Shown here piece by piece: positions 32,450 through 40,154 of a stretch of 51,228 nucleotides of DNA. Position numbers and translations under genes: made by a program. Location: contig NZ_FZMO01000168.1 in the NCBI RefSeq assembly GCF_900197875.1, positions 1-51,228 on the forward strand, written 5' to 3'. Numbering within the stretch: the first letter of the stretch is position 1; each line of letters starts with the position of its first letter. The notes under the pieces are model-generated. The model had not been told where the DNA came from. It saw nothing but the letters and a program-made list of their open reading frames with translations, and made no database searches. Source of the stretch: Frankia canadensis. GTDB taxonomy: Bacteria; Actinomycetota; Actinomycetes; Frankiales; Frankiaceae.

Positions 32450-33301
32450 CTACCGCCGGCGGGCGGTGATCAGCAGCCGTCCCGAACCCAGGGTGAACGG
32501 GGTGCCGTCCGGATCGGCGTGGCGGCGGACGTCGGTGAAGCCGGCCGTCGCCAGCAGATCGCCGAGATGGCCGCTGGTGTACACGTGGTGGATGGCCGTG
32601 GCCTCGAGCTGCCGCGCTCCCTGGCTGAAGCGATAGCGGCTGATCAGCCGGCTGGCCTCGGCGTCGTACTCCTCGTTGGCGACCACGGTGATGTCACCCG
32701 TGACCATGGTGTTCGCCTCACCGGTGAAGCCGGGCAGGATCGACTCGGCGGTCACACCGAAATCGACGACGAGCCCGCCGCCCGGCCGGACAGCCCGGGC
32801 GACGGCATCGACGAACGCCCGTGTGCCGGCCAGGTCCAGATAGCCGAAACTGTTACCCATACAGATCGCGGCGTCGAAAACACCGTGACGCTCGAGGTCA
32901 CGCATGTCGCCGTGCTCGAACCGTACGGTGCCCCCGGCCGCCGCGGCGACGGCCCTGGCGTGCGCGACGGCCCTGGCGTGCGCGATGGCCTCCGTCGACA
33001 GATCGACGCCGGTGACCCGGTGCCCGCGAGCGGCGAGCGCCAGGCTGTGCCGGCCGCTGCCGCACGGTACGTCCAGGATCCGCGACCCGGCCGTGAGGCC
33101 GAGCCGGCTCTCGACGAAGTCGACGTCGGCGGCGGTCCACTGCTCGGTGGCGGCCCGGCGCCAGAACTCGTTGGGCAGATAGGTGAAGAAGTCCGCGTAC
33201 CAGGTGGCCGGCACGGAGCCGGTGGGAACGTGAGCGGACGAAATGTGCTCGGTCAACGCAGGATGCTCCGAATTTCCGATCAGGAGGCTGTGACGGGGCA
33301 T
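32450..33301 (-). CDS. Class I SAM-dependent methyltransferase
   Basis: A 283-residue Rossmann methyltransferase. Motif I is RILDVPCGSGRHSLALAARGH and motif II VTGVDLSTEAI; an acidic GDMRDL follows, then MGNSFGYL. The end SGRLLITARRR is typical of small-molecule methyltransferases related to UbiE/MenG-type folds. A short in-frame duplication (AVAHARAVAHARAV) comes from an 18-bp tandem repeat at about 32949-32985. ATG 33301 lacks a ribosome site; an alternative TTG at 33256 follows GGAG by 9 bases. Substrate unknown; it is a single gene. Confidence 0.85.
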   Translation of the reverse strand: MPRHSLLIGNSEHPALTEHISSAHVPTGSVPATWYADFFTYLPNEFWRRAATEQWTAADVDFVESRLGLTAGSRILDVPCGSGRHSLALAARGHRVTGVDLSTEAIAHARAVAHARAVAAAAGGTVRFEHGDMRDLERHGVFDAAICMGNSFGYLDLAGTRAFVDAVARAVRPGGGLVVDFGVTAESILPGFTGEANTMVTGDITVVANEEYDAEASRLISRYRFSQGARQLEATAIHHVYTSGHLGDLLATAGFTDVRRHADPDGTPFTLGSGRLLITARRR

Positions 33302-33591
33302 GCGAAGGCCACGAGTCGCGGGCACCCCGGGCAAGGCCCGGGAATCACGCGACCCGGGCAGAGCCCGGGGGGCACAAGGCATCCTCCAGATCGGCCGCCG
33401 GGACTTCGCCCGGCGGAATGCTGGTGAGTGTAGACCGACGCGTCGTGCGCCGACAACGGAATGTGCCGGCGGCCCGCGCGGCCGGTGGCCCGAGGCCCGA
33501 CGGCGGCAGCGCGGAGGCGGGCGCCGGGGTCTGTCGCTCACCGCACCCGTATCCTCGGCACAAGTCGAGCCAGACCGGGAGGACGACGGCA
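33302..33591. other. Divergent intergenic region with two CCCGGGC hairpins
   Basis: 290 bases between the methyltransferase and kinase genes. Two tandem small hairpins of the form CCCGGGC-N2/3-GCCCGGG occur near 33325-33372. Promoters for both genes must lie here, but I cannot place them. Confidence 0.5.
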
Positions 33592-35526
33592 GTGGAAGCT
33601 CTGCGCGCCGACGATCCCGAGATGCTCGGCGACTACCGGCTGTTACGGCGGCTGGGTGCGGGCGGCATGGGCCGGGTCTATCTCGGCCGCAGCGCCGGTG
33701 GGCGGACGGTCGCCGTCAAGGTGATCCGCCCGGACCTCGCCGACGATCCGCACTTCCGCCAGCGGTTCCGGCGGGAGGTCGAGGCCGCGCGCCGGGTCGG
33801 CGGTGCCTGGACGGCGCCGGTGCTCGACGCCGATCCCGAGGCGCCGCGGCCATGGCTCGTCACCGCGTTCGTCCCCGGCCCGTCGCTGCACGACGCGGTG
33901 CGCGAGCACGGACCGTTGCCGGCGCACAGCGTGCGCGCGCTCGGCGCGGGGCTCGCCGAGGCGCTGGTCGCGGTGCACGGCGCGGGCCTTGTCCACCGTG
34001 ATCTCAAGCCGTCGAACGTGCTGCTGAGCCTGGACGGTCCGCGGGTGATCGACTTCGGTATCTCGCGGGCGGTCGACGCGACGGTGCTGACGACCACCGG
34101 CGCGCCGATCGGCTCGCCGGCGTTCATGGCCCCCGAGCAGATCGGCACGGCCGACGTCGGCCCGGCGAGCGACGTCTTCGCGCTCGGCGCCGTGCTCGTG
34201 TTCGCCACGACCGGCACGTCCCCGTTCCAGGCGTCGAACATGCCCGGCACGATGTACGCGGTCCTGTCCCGGGAACCAGACCTGACGAAGGTCCCGGACG
34301 ACCTGCGGGATCTGGTCGCGGACTGCCTGCACAAGTCCCCGGGACGACGGCCGACGCCGCGCGCGGTGCTGGCCCGGCTCGCCCCCGCCGTCCCGGGCGG
34401 CGCCGCCGGCCTGATCACCGCCGGCTGGCTGCCGCCGGCGCTGGTCACCGCGCTGAGCCGCCGCGCGGTCGCCCTGCTCGACCTCGACGCGCCCGTCCGC
34501 ACCGATCTTCCCGGCACCCCGCCACCGCCGACCGCCGGTCTCCACCCGGGCCAAGGACCAGGGCCGACGCCCGCTCTCGGCCCGCCCGGCACACCCGGCC
34601 CGCCCGGCACACCCAGCTCGCCCGGCACACCCAGTCCCCACGCCACCTTCGGCATCCCATCCGGCCCCGTCTCCGTCCCGTCCGGTGCCGGCGGAACCCC
34701 CGCCGGCCCGTTCAGCACCGCCGCGACGCGCACACCGACCGACTTCCCACCAGGCCACGGCCTGCCGCCGGCGACACCCCCGCCGCCGGGCGGCGGATTT
34801 CCCGGCGCACCGACCGGCACGGATCCGCGGTGGGCATCGCCTGGCCCGGCGCCGCGATCGGGGCCGCGCCGGACGCTGCCGTTCGTCGCGATCGCGGCCG
34901 GCGCCGGCGTTCTCGTCGTCGTGCTGGCGGCGCTGGCGATCGTGCTCCTTGTCCTGCGCTCGTCGAACGACGGGTCCACGGACGACGTCGCCGCGCGCAT
35001 CAGCACCACCGGATCGGCCGCCACGGATCCGGCCTCGTCCCGTTCAGGCTCCGGCTCCGGGTCCGGATCGGGCTCCGGGTCGGGGTCCGCCGACGGCACC
35101 CGTTCCGGCACCGCGCCGGCCGACTCCCCGGGCAGTGGTTCGGTCCCGAGCGGGTACGTCGGCATCTGGCGCGGCACGATCAGCGGCAGTTCCGCCCTGC
35201 CGCAGAGCGTCGTCGTGAACCTGCGCGCCGGGCGGGTCGGACAGACGGTCGCGCACTCCGAGGTCGCCGTCGACGCGCTGAACAGCCTCAGCGACAGCGA
35301 CACGCAGATCCGCTGCACCGCCGACATGAGCCTGCTCGACGCCCGCGACGGGGTCCGACTGCAGGACGTCCCCGGCACCGGCAACAACCCGCTGGTCCTG
35401 GGCCTGCCCGTCTGCACCCACGGGGGCAGCGTCACGCTGCGCCTACAGGCGGACGGCACGATGAGCTACACCAGCGACATCCCCGGCAGTGGCAACCCCA
35501 GCGGCGTCCTCACCCGCGGCTCCTGA
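33592..35526 (+). CDS. Membrane-anchored serine/threonine protein kinase (PknB type)
   Basis: A 644-residue Hanks-type kinase starting at GTG 33592 (GGAGG 9 bases upstream). The kinase domain (about 13-275) has LGAGGMGRVYLG, Lys43 in VAVKVI, HRDLKPSN at 135-142, DFGIS and the APE-like MAPEQIG. A Pro/Gly-rich juxtamembrane region (about 300-425) contains collagen-like GPPGTPGPPGTP repeats. One membrane helix spans about 428-455. Outside, a Ser-Gly repeat (SGSGSGSGSG) leads to a compact domain of about 120 residues (GIWRGTISGSS onward) with two Cys (CTAD and VCTHG) that may form a disulfide. No PASTA repeats are seen. Confidence 0.94.
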   Translation: MEALRADDPEMLGDYRLLRRLGAGGMGRVYLGRSAGGRTVAVKVIRPDLADDPHFRQRFRREVEAARRVGGAWTAPVLDADPEAPRPWLVTAFVPGPSLHDAVREHGPLPAHSVRALGAGLAEALVAVHGAGLVHRDLKPSNVLLSLDGPRVIDFGISRAVDATVLTTTGAPIGSPAFMAPEQIGTADVGPASDVFALGAVLVFATTGTSPFQASNMPGTMYAVLSREPDLTKVPDDLRDLVADCLHKSPGRRPTPRAVLARLAPAVPGGAAGLITAGWLPPALVTALSRRAVALLDLDAPVRTDLPGTPPPPTAGLHPGQGPGPTPALGPPGTPGPPGTPSSPGTPSPHATFGIPSGPVSVPSGAGGTPAGPFSTAATRTPTDFPPGHGLPPATPPPPGGGFPGAPTGTDPRWASPGPAPRSGPRRTLPFVAIAAGAGVLVVVLAALAIVLLVLRSSNDGSTDDVAARISTTGSAATDPASSRSGSGSGSGSGSGSGSADGTRSGTAPADSPGSGSVPSGYVGIWRGTISGSSALPQSVVVNLRAGRVGQTVAHSEVAVDALNSLSDSDTQIRCTADMSLLDARDGVRLQDVPGTGNNPLVLGLPVCTHGGSVTLRLQADGTMSYTSDIPGSGNPSGVLTRGS

Positions 35527-35735
35527 CCCCGGCGGCCCGCTCCCCGACGAGCACCCCCGGGTTGCGCACCACCTCGCCGGCGCGCAGCCAGTGACCGCAC
35601 AGCGTCTCCAGGCACAGGACAAGGTATTCGAGCAGCGTGCCGCGCCCTGACATGTTCGGCCCGGTGCCCGCCATCGCGTAGCCGCGAGGCGCGGCGGCAT
35701 AGCGGCGGGCGCCATCAACGTCGTGATGTTCGCAT
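35510..35735 (-). pseudogene. Remnant of a molybdopterin oxidoreductase gene
   Basis: An open minus-strand stretch reads ARRYAAAPRGYAMAGTGPNM, then SGRGTLLEYLVLCLETLC and GHWLRAGEVVRNPGVLVGER. This pattern (TGPN, a Thr-Leu-x-Glu-Tyr-Leu helix, Leu-Cys, RAGE, NPGVL) resembles the middle of bis-MGD molybdopterin oxidoreductases. It begins after an in-frame TGA at 35736 and runs into a stop that overlaps the kinase gene, so only about 70 codons remain. Both ends of the parent gene are gone. I infer a deletion remnant; no other part is visible nearby. Confidence 0.5.
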
Positions 35736-35834
35736 CAGCCCCACCTCGTCAGACAGGCCAACATCTAAAGCACGTGCCTGAGCAACGTCAACCCCGCCGG
35801 AACATGCCCGCGGGGCCGGTCGAGCACCCGAGGG

Positions 35835-37154
35835 CTACGTACGCGTCGACCCATTCCGAGCTGGTTCCGGAAGTCGGGGAGAGGGCCGCCCAGGCAGCAC
35901 CTCACGGGTGTCCCAACGGGTGCTGGCCAGGCGTCGCTCGGTGATGGTCAGCAGGTCAAAGATCTCGGGCGCGAGATAGCCCGTCGTGTTGCGCTCGACC
36001 TGACGAGAGGTGAGAACGTCGGCCGCCACCAGTTCTTCCAGCGCGGATCTTGCCGCAGGGAACGACACGCCCAGCATGCGCTCGACAGTGCGCGCGGTCA
36101 TCACCGGAGTCTCGGGAAGCATGTCGAGTATTCGGCGCAGCGACGAGCCCGCCCTTGCACGCGACGACCGGCCCGCGGCCTGCCGCTGCCTCGCCAGCCG
36201 GTCCGCCCAGAGCCGTTCGAGCGCGGCGACATCGGCGCTGAACGCCTGAGCCTGATCAACCGCGAGGTCAACCGCGTCCAGAAAGCCCGCGAGCCACATT
36301 CCGACCCCCGCCCGCGCAGCTTCGCCGTCGGGCGGTCCGTCGTAGCGGTAGGACGTCAGACCAGCCACATAAGCATCGGAGCGGGTCAACAGAACGAGGC
36401 TCACCGGCAGCACCGCCGCCTGGGTCAGTCCGCGCCGGGTCAGCACTGTGTGGATCAGGGCACGGCCGACCCGGCCGTTGCCGTCGCTGAAGGGATGGAT
36501 CGTCTCGAACTGCGCGTGCACCAATCCGGCCTGTACCAGTGCCGAGTGCCCGCCGCCCGATGCGTAGCGAGCCAGATCATCCAGAAGAGCAGGCACACAA
36601 TCGCTCGGAGGCGGCACGAACTCGGCGTCCAGCGGATTCCAGGCTCCACCGCCGACCCAGTTCTGTGTGTCCCGCGGGCCAGGGGGCTTCTGACCGGGCA
36701 GCAGGGCACGATAAAGGTCGACGATCCCGTCTCGGGTGATCGTCGCAGCGCCGGACAGGTCACCGCCGGCCCGTCGCAGGGCGGTGACGTTGTTGGCGAC
36801 CAGCCGGGCGTTCTGCGAGAAGCCTCGTACCGGCAGGCCTTCGAACTCCGCCAGTTCGACCAGCGCGAGTTGCTGCGGTGAGACCTGAAGGCCCTCGATC
36901 CTGGACGACGCGAGCGCCTCCGATCTCAGCAGGAAGCGGGCAAGGCCCTCCAACCCTCGCGCCCCAGCGCCCACCGCCAGCGCACGGACCGATGCCTCGA
37001 CCTCGGCGCACCGCGCGTCGAGGGTGGCATCAAGCGCCAGCGGCCGACCAATGAGCGGATCGGGGATGTACGTGCGGTAGAGACCGCCCCGGCGGTCCCG
37101 GCGCCCCGGGGCTCCGTGATCCGCCTCCCATCGCCGATCTTCATAGCGAGCCAC
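35835..37154 (-). CDS. Fic family protein (AMPylating toxin-like)
   Basis: A 439-residue Fic protein. The active-site loop is HPFSDGNGRVGR from His220, complete for nucleotidyl transfer, usually AMP onto a target hydroxyl. An inhibitory motif SSRIEG (Ser83-xxx-Glu87-Gly88) precedes the Fic fold, the intramolecular autoinhibited class. The C-terminal 110 residues contain a winged-helix segment (TARTVERMLGVSFPAARSALEELV), so it may regulate DNA as well. GTG 37154 has GGGAG 7 bases upstream. A long inverted repeat lies in the promoter. There is no separate antitoxin gene. Confidence 0.93.
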   Translation of the reverse strand: MARYEDRRWEADHGAPGRRDRRGGLYRTYIPDPLIGRPLALDATLDARCAEVEASVRALAVGAGARGLEGLARFLLRSEALASSRIEGLQVSPQQLALVELAEFEGLPVRGFSQNARLVANNVTALRRAGGDLSGAATITRDGIVDLYRALLPGQKPPGPRDTQNWVGGGAWNPLDAEFVPPPSDCVPALLDDLARYASGGGHSALVQAGLVHAQFETIHPFSDGNGRVGRALIHTVLTRRGLTQAAVLPVSLVLLTRSDAYVAGLTSYRYDGPPDGEAARAGVGMWLAGFLDAVDLAVDQAQAFSADVAALERLWADRLARQRQAAGRSSRARAGSSLRRILDMLPETPVMTARTVERMLGVSFPAARSALEELVAADVLTSRQVERNTTGYLAPEIFDLLTITERRLASTRWDTREVLPGRPSPRLPEPARNGSTRT

Positions 37155-37189
37155 GCGGCGGCTCCCAACCTTTCATGTTCATGGTCTCC

Positions 37190-37217
37190 GTTAAAAGTTG
37201 ACCCCTCAAACTTTAAC
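37190..37217 (-). promoter_or_regulatory. Candidate operator upstream of the Fic gene
   Basis: GTTAAAAGTTGA (37190-37201), 4 C, TCAAACTTTAAC (37206-37217): a 12-bp inverted repeat with two mismatched positions in AT-rich sequence 36 bases before the Fic start. The C-terminal winged helix of the Fic protein itself could bind here. Confidence 0.55.
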
Positions 37218-37282
37218 AGGGGCGCGGCGTGGGCGGCGCCGTCACCTTGGCCCTGACCCGCTCCGGTGCCGATGTCGGGCGG

Positions 37283-38386
37283 TCACTCGGTGATCCCGAC
37301 GGTCAGGAAGAAGTGCCGGATGTCGGCGGCGAGCAGAGCGGGGACCTCCAGGCCAGGGAAGTGGCCGCCGCGGTCGGCCTCGGTCCAGCGGAGGATCGGC
37401 AGCCGGCGTTCTGCGTACGGACGGACGGGTCGGGTGATGTCCTCGGGCAGGACGAGGATGCCCACCGGCTGGACGGTCCGCCACTGCGGCGGACGCCCGC
37501 CGGTCTCGCGATGCAGGCGCGGGGCCGTGCCGCCGGTGCCGGTCAGCCAGAACAGCGTCACGTTCGTCAGCACACGCTCGGCGCTGATCGGGAAGTCCCG
37601 CGCGGCCCACATCGTCATCGGGTCGAGCAGCCAGGCGAGCAGGCCGACCGGCGAGTCGGTGAGGGCGTAGGCCGGGGTCTGCGGCCGGGTGCCGTTGAGC
37701 GTGCGCACCGCCGGCTGGTCACGCTGGTAGGCCTCGATCTGGGCGAGGCGCTGCTGGTCCTCGGCCGACAGGTCGGCGCGGTCCGGATCGCCGGGTGCCT
37801 GCGGGGTCGGCAGGTAGGTGAGGTGGATGGCGACGACGTGTTCGGCGTCGTGCTGCGACAGCGCCCGCGAAATCGCCATGCCCCAGTCGCCGCCGTGGGC
37901 GCCGTAGTGGCGGTAGCCCAGCCGGCGCATCAGTTCGGCCCAGGCGCGGGCCACCCGGTCGACGTCCCAGCCGCGCTCGCGCGTCGGACCGGAGAATCCC
38001 CAGCCCGGAATCGACGGGATGACCAGGTGGAAGTCGACCGAGAGGGGCTCGATCACGTCGAGGAACTCAATGATCGAACCTGGCCACCCGTGGGTGAGCA
38101 CCAGTGGGAGCGCGTCCGGGCGCGGGGAGCGGATGTGCAGGAAGTGGATCCGCTGGCCGTCGATCTCGGTGACGTACTGGGGATGGGTGTTCAGCTCGGC
38201 CTCGGCCGCGCGCCAGTCGTAGCGGTGGCGCCAGTGATCGGCCAGGTCGCGGACGCGGGCGAGGGGCACGCCGAACTCGTCCCCGACGCCGGGCAGTTCG
38301 TCGGGCCAGCGGGTGCGGTCGAGGCGGGCATGCAGATCGTCGAGGTCGGCCTGCGGCACGGCGATCCGGAAAGGCTCGATACTCAT
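37283..38386 (-). CDS. Epoxide hydrolase family protein
   Basis: A 367-residue alpha/beta hydrolase of the microsomal-type epoxide hydrolase group. The N-terminal EHN region (about 1-110) begins IEPFRIAVPQADLDDLHARL. HGWPGS gives the oxyanion hole and GGDWGMAI the nucleophile Asp, and the lid contains the paired Tyr region. The C-terminal GGHFPGLEVP supplies the catalytic His. It would open epoxides of xenobiotics or metabolites in the cytoplasm. It is divergent from a MarR gene with repeated AACGTT boxes between, so induction by MarR ligands is likely. Confidence 0.92.
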   Translation of the reverse strand: MSIEPFRIAVPQADLDDLHARLDRTRWPDELPGVGDEFGVPLARVRDLADHWRHRYDWRAAEAELNTHPQYVTEIDGQRIHFLHIRSPRPDALPLVLTHGWPGSIIEFLDVIEPLSVDFHLVIPSIPGWGFSGPTRERGWDVDRVARAWAELMRRLGYRHYGAHGGDWGMAISRALSQHDAEHVVAIHLTYLPTPQAPGDPDRADLSAEDQQRLAQIEAYQRDQPAVRTLNGTRPQTPAYALTDSPVGLLAWLLDPMTMWAARDFPISAERVLTNVTLFWLTGTGGTAPRLHRETGGRPPQWRTVQPVGILVLPEDITRPVRPYAERRLPILRWTEADRGGHFPGLEVPALLAADIRHFFLTVGITE

Positions 38387-38397
38387 CGTTCGTCATC

Positions 38398-38430
38398 CTA
38401 ACGTTAGGGAGACAAACGTTAAATCGTTAG
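38398..38430. promoter_or_regulatory. MarR operator cluster
   Basis: A perfect palindrome CTAACGTTAG (38398-38407) is followed by AAACGTTAAATCGTTAG (38414-38430), which contains two further related half-sites. They lie between the divergent epoxide hydrolase and MarR starts and could control both. Confidence 0.7.
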
Positions 38431-38462
38431 GGGCACGAACGCAAGCCCCTAGGATGCGGTGC

Positions 38463-38936
38463 ATGCCGGAACACGACCGTCACGGGCCGATCGACCCCGC
38501 CGCCGTCCCCGCCCGTCTGCGGTCCCTGCCCAGCCGGCTGATCGGCCGCACAGCGCTCCACGCCGACCGGATCTCCCACGCCCACCTCGCCACGGCGGGC
38601 GCGACCCGCTGGCAGTACGCCGCCCTGGTCACCCTGCGCGACGGCGGCCCGGCCAGCCAGGCCCAGCTCAGCGACCGCACCGGCATCCACCGCAGCGACA
38701 TGGTCGCCGTCCTCGCCGCCCTGACCGAGGCAGGTCACGTCGAGCGCGCCCCCGACCCCACCGACCGCCGCCGCAACGTCGTCACCCTGACCACGGCCGG
38801 GCGCACCCACCTGCGCGATCTCGACCGGCGCGTCGACGCCGCGCAGACCGACCTTCTCGCCCCGCTCACCCCGCCCGAGCGCGCGGAGCTGATCCGGCTT
38901 CTGCGCCGCCTCGACGACCACCACCGCACGCATTGA
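38463..38936 (+). CDS. MarR family transcriptional regulator
   Basis: A 157-residue winged-helix regulator. The DNA-binding part reads ASQAQLSDRTGIHRSDMVAVLAALTEAGHVER, followed by the wing DPTDRRRNVVTLT. This is the standard MarR arrangement, with dimerisation helices at both ends. ATG 38463 is used; an ATG three codons earlier (38454) is equally possible. It is divergent from the epoxide hydrolase and almost certainly represses it and itself through the CTAACGTTAG boxes, with a small phenolic or electrophilic ligand as possible inducer. Confidence 0.93.
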   Translation: MPEHDRHGPIDPAAVPARLRSLPSRLIGRTALHADRISHAHLATAGATRWQYAALVTLRDGGPASQAQLSDRTGIHRSDMVAVLAALTEAGHVERAPDPTDRRRNVVTLTTAGRTHLRDLDRRVDAAQTDLLAPLTPPERAELIRLLRRLDDHHRTH

Positions 38937-38962
38937 TCAAGCGCCCGCGCCGCGCACCCGGC

Positions 38963-38993
38963 CGGTCCCTGGCCTCGCGATGGCCAGGGACCG
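38963..38993. terminator. Bidirectional terminator hairpin
   Basis: Arms 38963-38974 and 38982-38993 form a 12-bp perfect stem with a 7-base loop between the convergent MarR and ArgG-like genes. Confidence 0.85.
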
Positions 38994-39002
38994 CCGAGAG
39001 GG

Positions 39003-40154
39003 TCAGGGCTGCGGCATCTCGACGCGGTCGCGCACGTAGAGCGGACGCGTGGCGATCACGGCTCGCGGGGCCAGGCCGGTGCCGGACACGCGGTAGCGCA
39101 CCCGCCCGGAGACCGTCTGGGCGACGGAGGTGATGAACGCCTGCGCGGCGGTGCGCAACGGGCCGAGCCAGCGTCCCTCGACCGCCTCGTGCACCCAGAT
39201 CTGCTCCAGATGCATCTTCTCGCGCAGTGTGGCGGCGTCCACGCTTGCCTGCTCGAGCCGGCGATAGGCGTCGAGAAGCAGGTGGGCGGCGGGCATCTCC
39301 CGTACCTCCTGCACCTTCGTTCCGTTCTCGATCTCCTCCAGGCCGATGTAACGCCCGAGGCCGTAGCCGCCGACCAGCGCGTTGAGGGCACGGACCAGAT
39401 CGGCCGGGGCCAGTTCCCGGCCATCGACGGCGACCGGCACCCCGTCGAGGAAACTCACCTCGACGTCCACCGGTTCCGCGGCCGCCGGGGTCGTCCAGGT
39501 GTAGAGCGACTCAGGTACGTCGATCCGCTCCGGGTCGTCGAGGCCGGCCGCCTCGAACTCCCGGCACCACAGATTGATGTCGGTGCTGTACAGCCCGGAC
39601 TCGGGCCGGATCAGGTCGCCCAGCCCACTGTCGGCGAGCCTGAGCATCTTCTTCTCGCGCGAGGGCGCGTCGACGACGAACGGGGATCCGTAGCTGCCGT
39701 CGAACCGCAGGGCCGCGAAGGTCTGGTTGAAGCGCCGCAGGCTGTTCTGGGTGCCGTCGGCGGTGTGCAGCACCGCGTCGTAGCCGCGCTCGCGGGCCAG
39801 CGCCGTGGCCACCTGGGCCATCAGCGGCCGGGTCAACGAGGCCGAGATCGGATGAGTGCCCAGGTAGACGGCCTGGGCGGCCACCGCGGGGAAGGCGTAG
39901 CCCGCGAGGAACTCATGCGTCCGGTCCAGCACCAGATGCTCGACCCCCAGCCGCTCGCACACCCGGCTGGCGCGCACGCTGTCGCCACCGCCCAGTTCGA
40001 CGGTGAGCGCCAGCACGGACGCCGACGGCAACACGGACTCGATATGGTGCAACAGGAACGTACCATCAAGTCCGCCGCTGAAGAGGCAGATCACCTGGTT
40101 CTCGCCCAGAAACCTTTCGTCGATATCCGCCAGGCTCACGACAAGCTTGCTCAT
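39003..40154 (-). CDS. Diverged argininosuccinate-synthase-like PP-loop protein
   Basis: A 383-residue homologue of ArgG across its whole length: PP-loop FSGGLDG (residues 25-31), TRPLMAQVATALARERGYDAV, STDINLWCREFEAAGLDDPE, and the C-terminal REMPAAHLLLDAYRRLE with LREKMHLEQIWVHEA. Two active-site segments differ. The PP-loop has Gly31 where Ser/Thr is usual, and the GCTGKGNDQVRFE-type segment of ArgG is replaced by HTADGTQNSLRRFN. It probably still activates a substrate with ATP, but citrulline and aspartate need not be the substrates. Its ATG overlaps the DUF4062 gene stop (ATGA), so the two act together. No arginine gene is near. Confidence 0.82.
   Translation of the reverse strand: MSKLVVSLADIDERFLGENQVICLFSGGLDGTFLLHHIESVLPSASVLALTVELGGGDSVRASRVCERLGVEHLVLDRTHEFLAGYAFPAVAAQAVYLGTHPISASLTRPLMAQVATALARERGYDAVLHTADGTQNSLRRFNQTFAALRFDGSYGSPFVVDAPSREKKMLRLADSGLGDLIRPESGLYSTDINLWCREFEAAGLDDPERIDVPESLYTWTTPAAAEPVDVEVSFLDGVPVAVDGRELAPADLVRALNALVGGYGLGRYIGLEEIENGTKVQEVREMPAAHLLLDAYRRLEQASVDAATLREKMHLEQIWVHEAVEGRWLGPLRTAAQAFITSVAQTVSGRVRYRVSGTGLAPRAVIATRPLYVRDRVEMPQP

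Noticed and set aside
35835-37154. Fic gene plus a possible small antitoxin ORF (toxin-antitoxin pair)
   Set aside because: Upstream short frames (for example ATG near 37175) have no conserved antitoxin pattern, and the inhibitory motif is inside the Fic protein itself.
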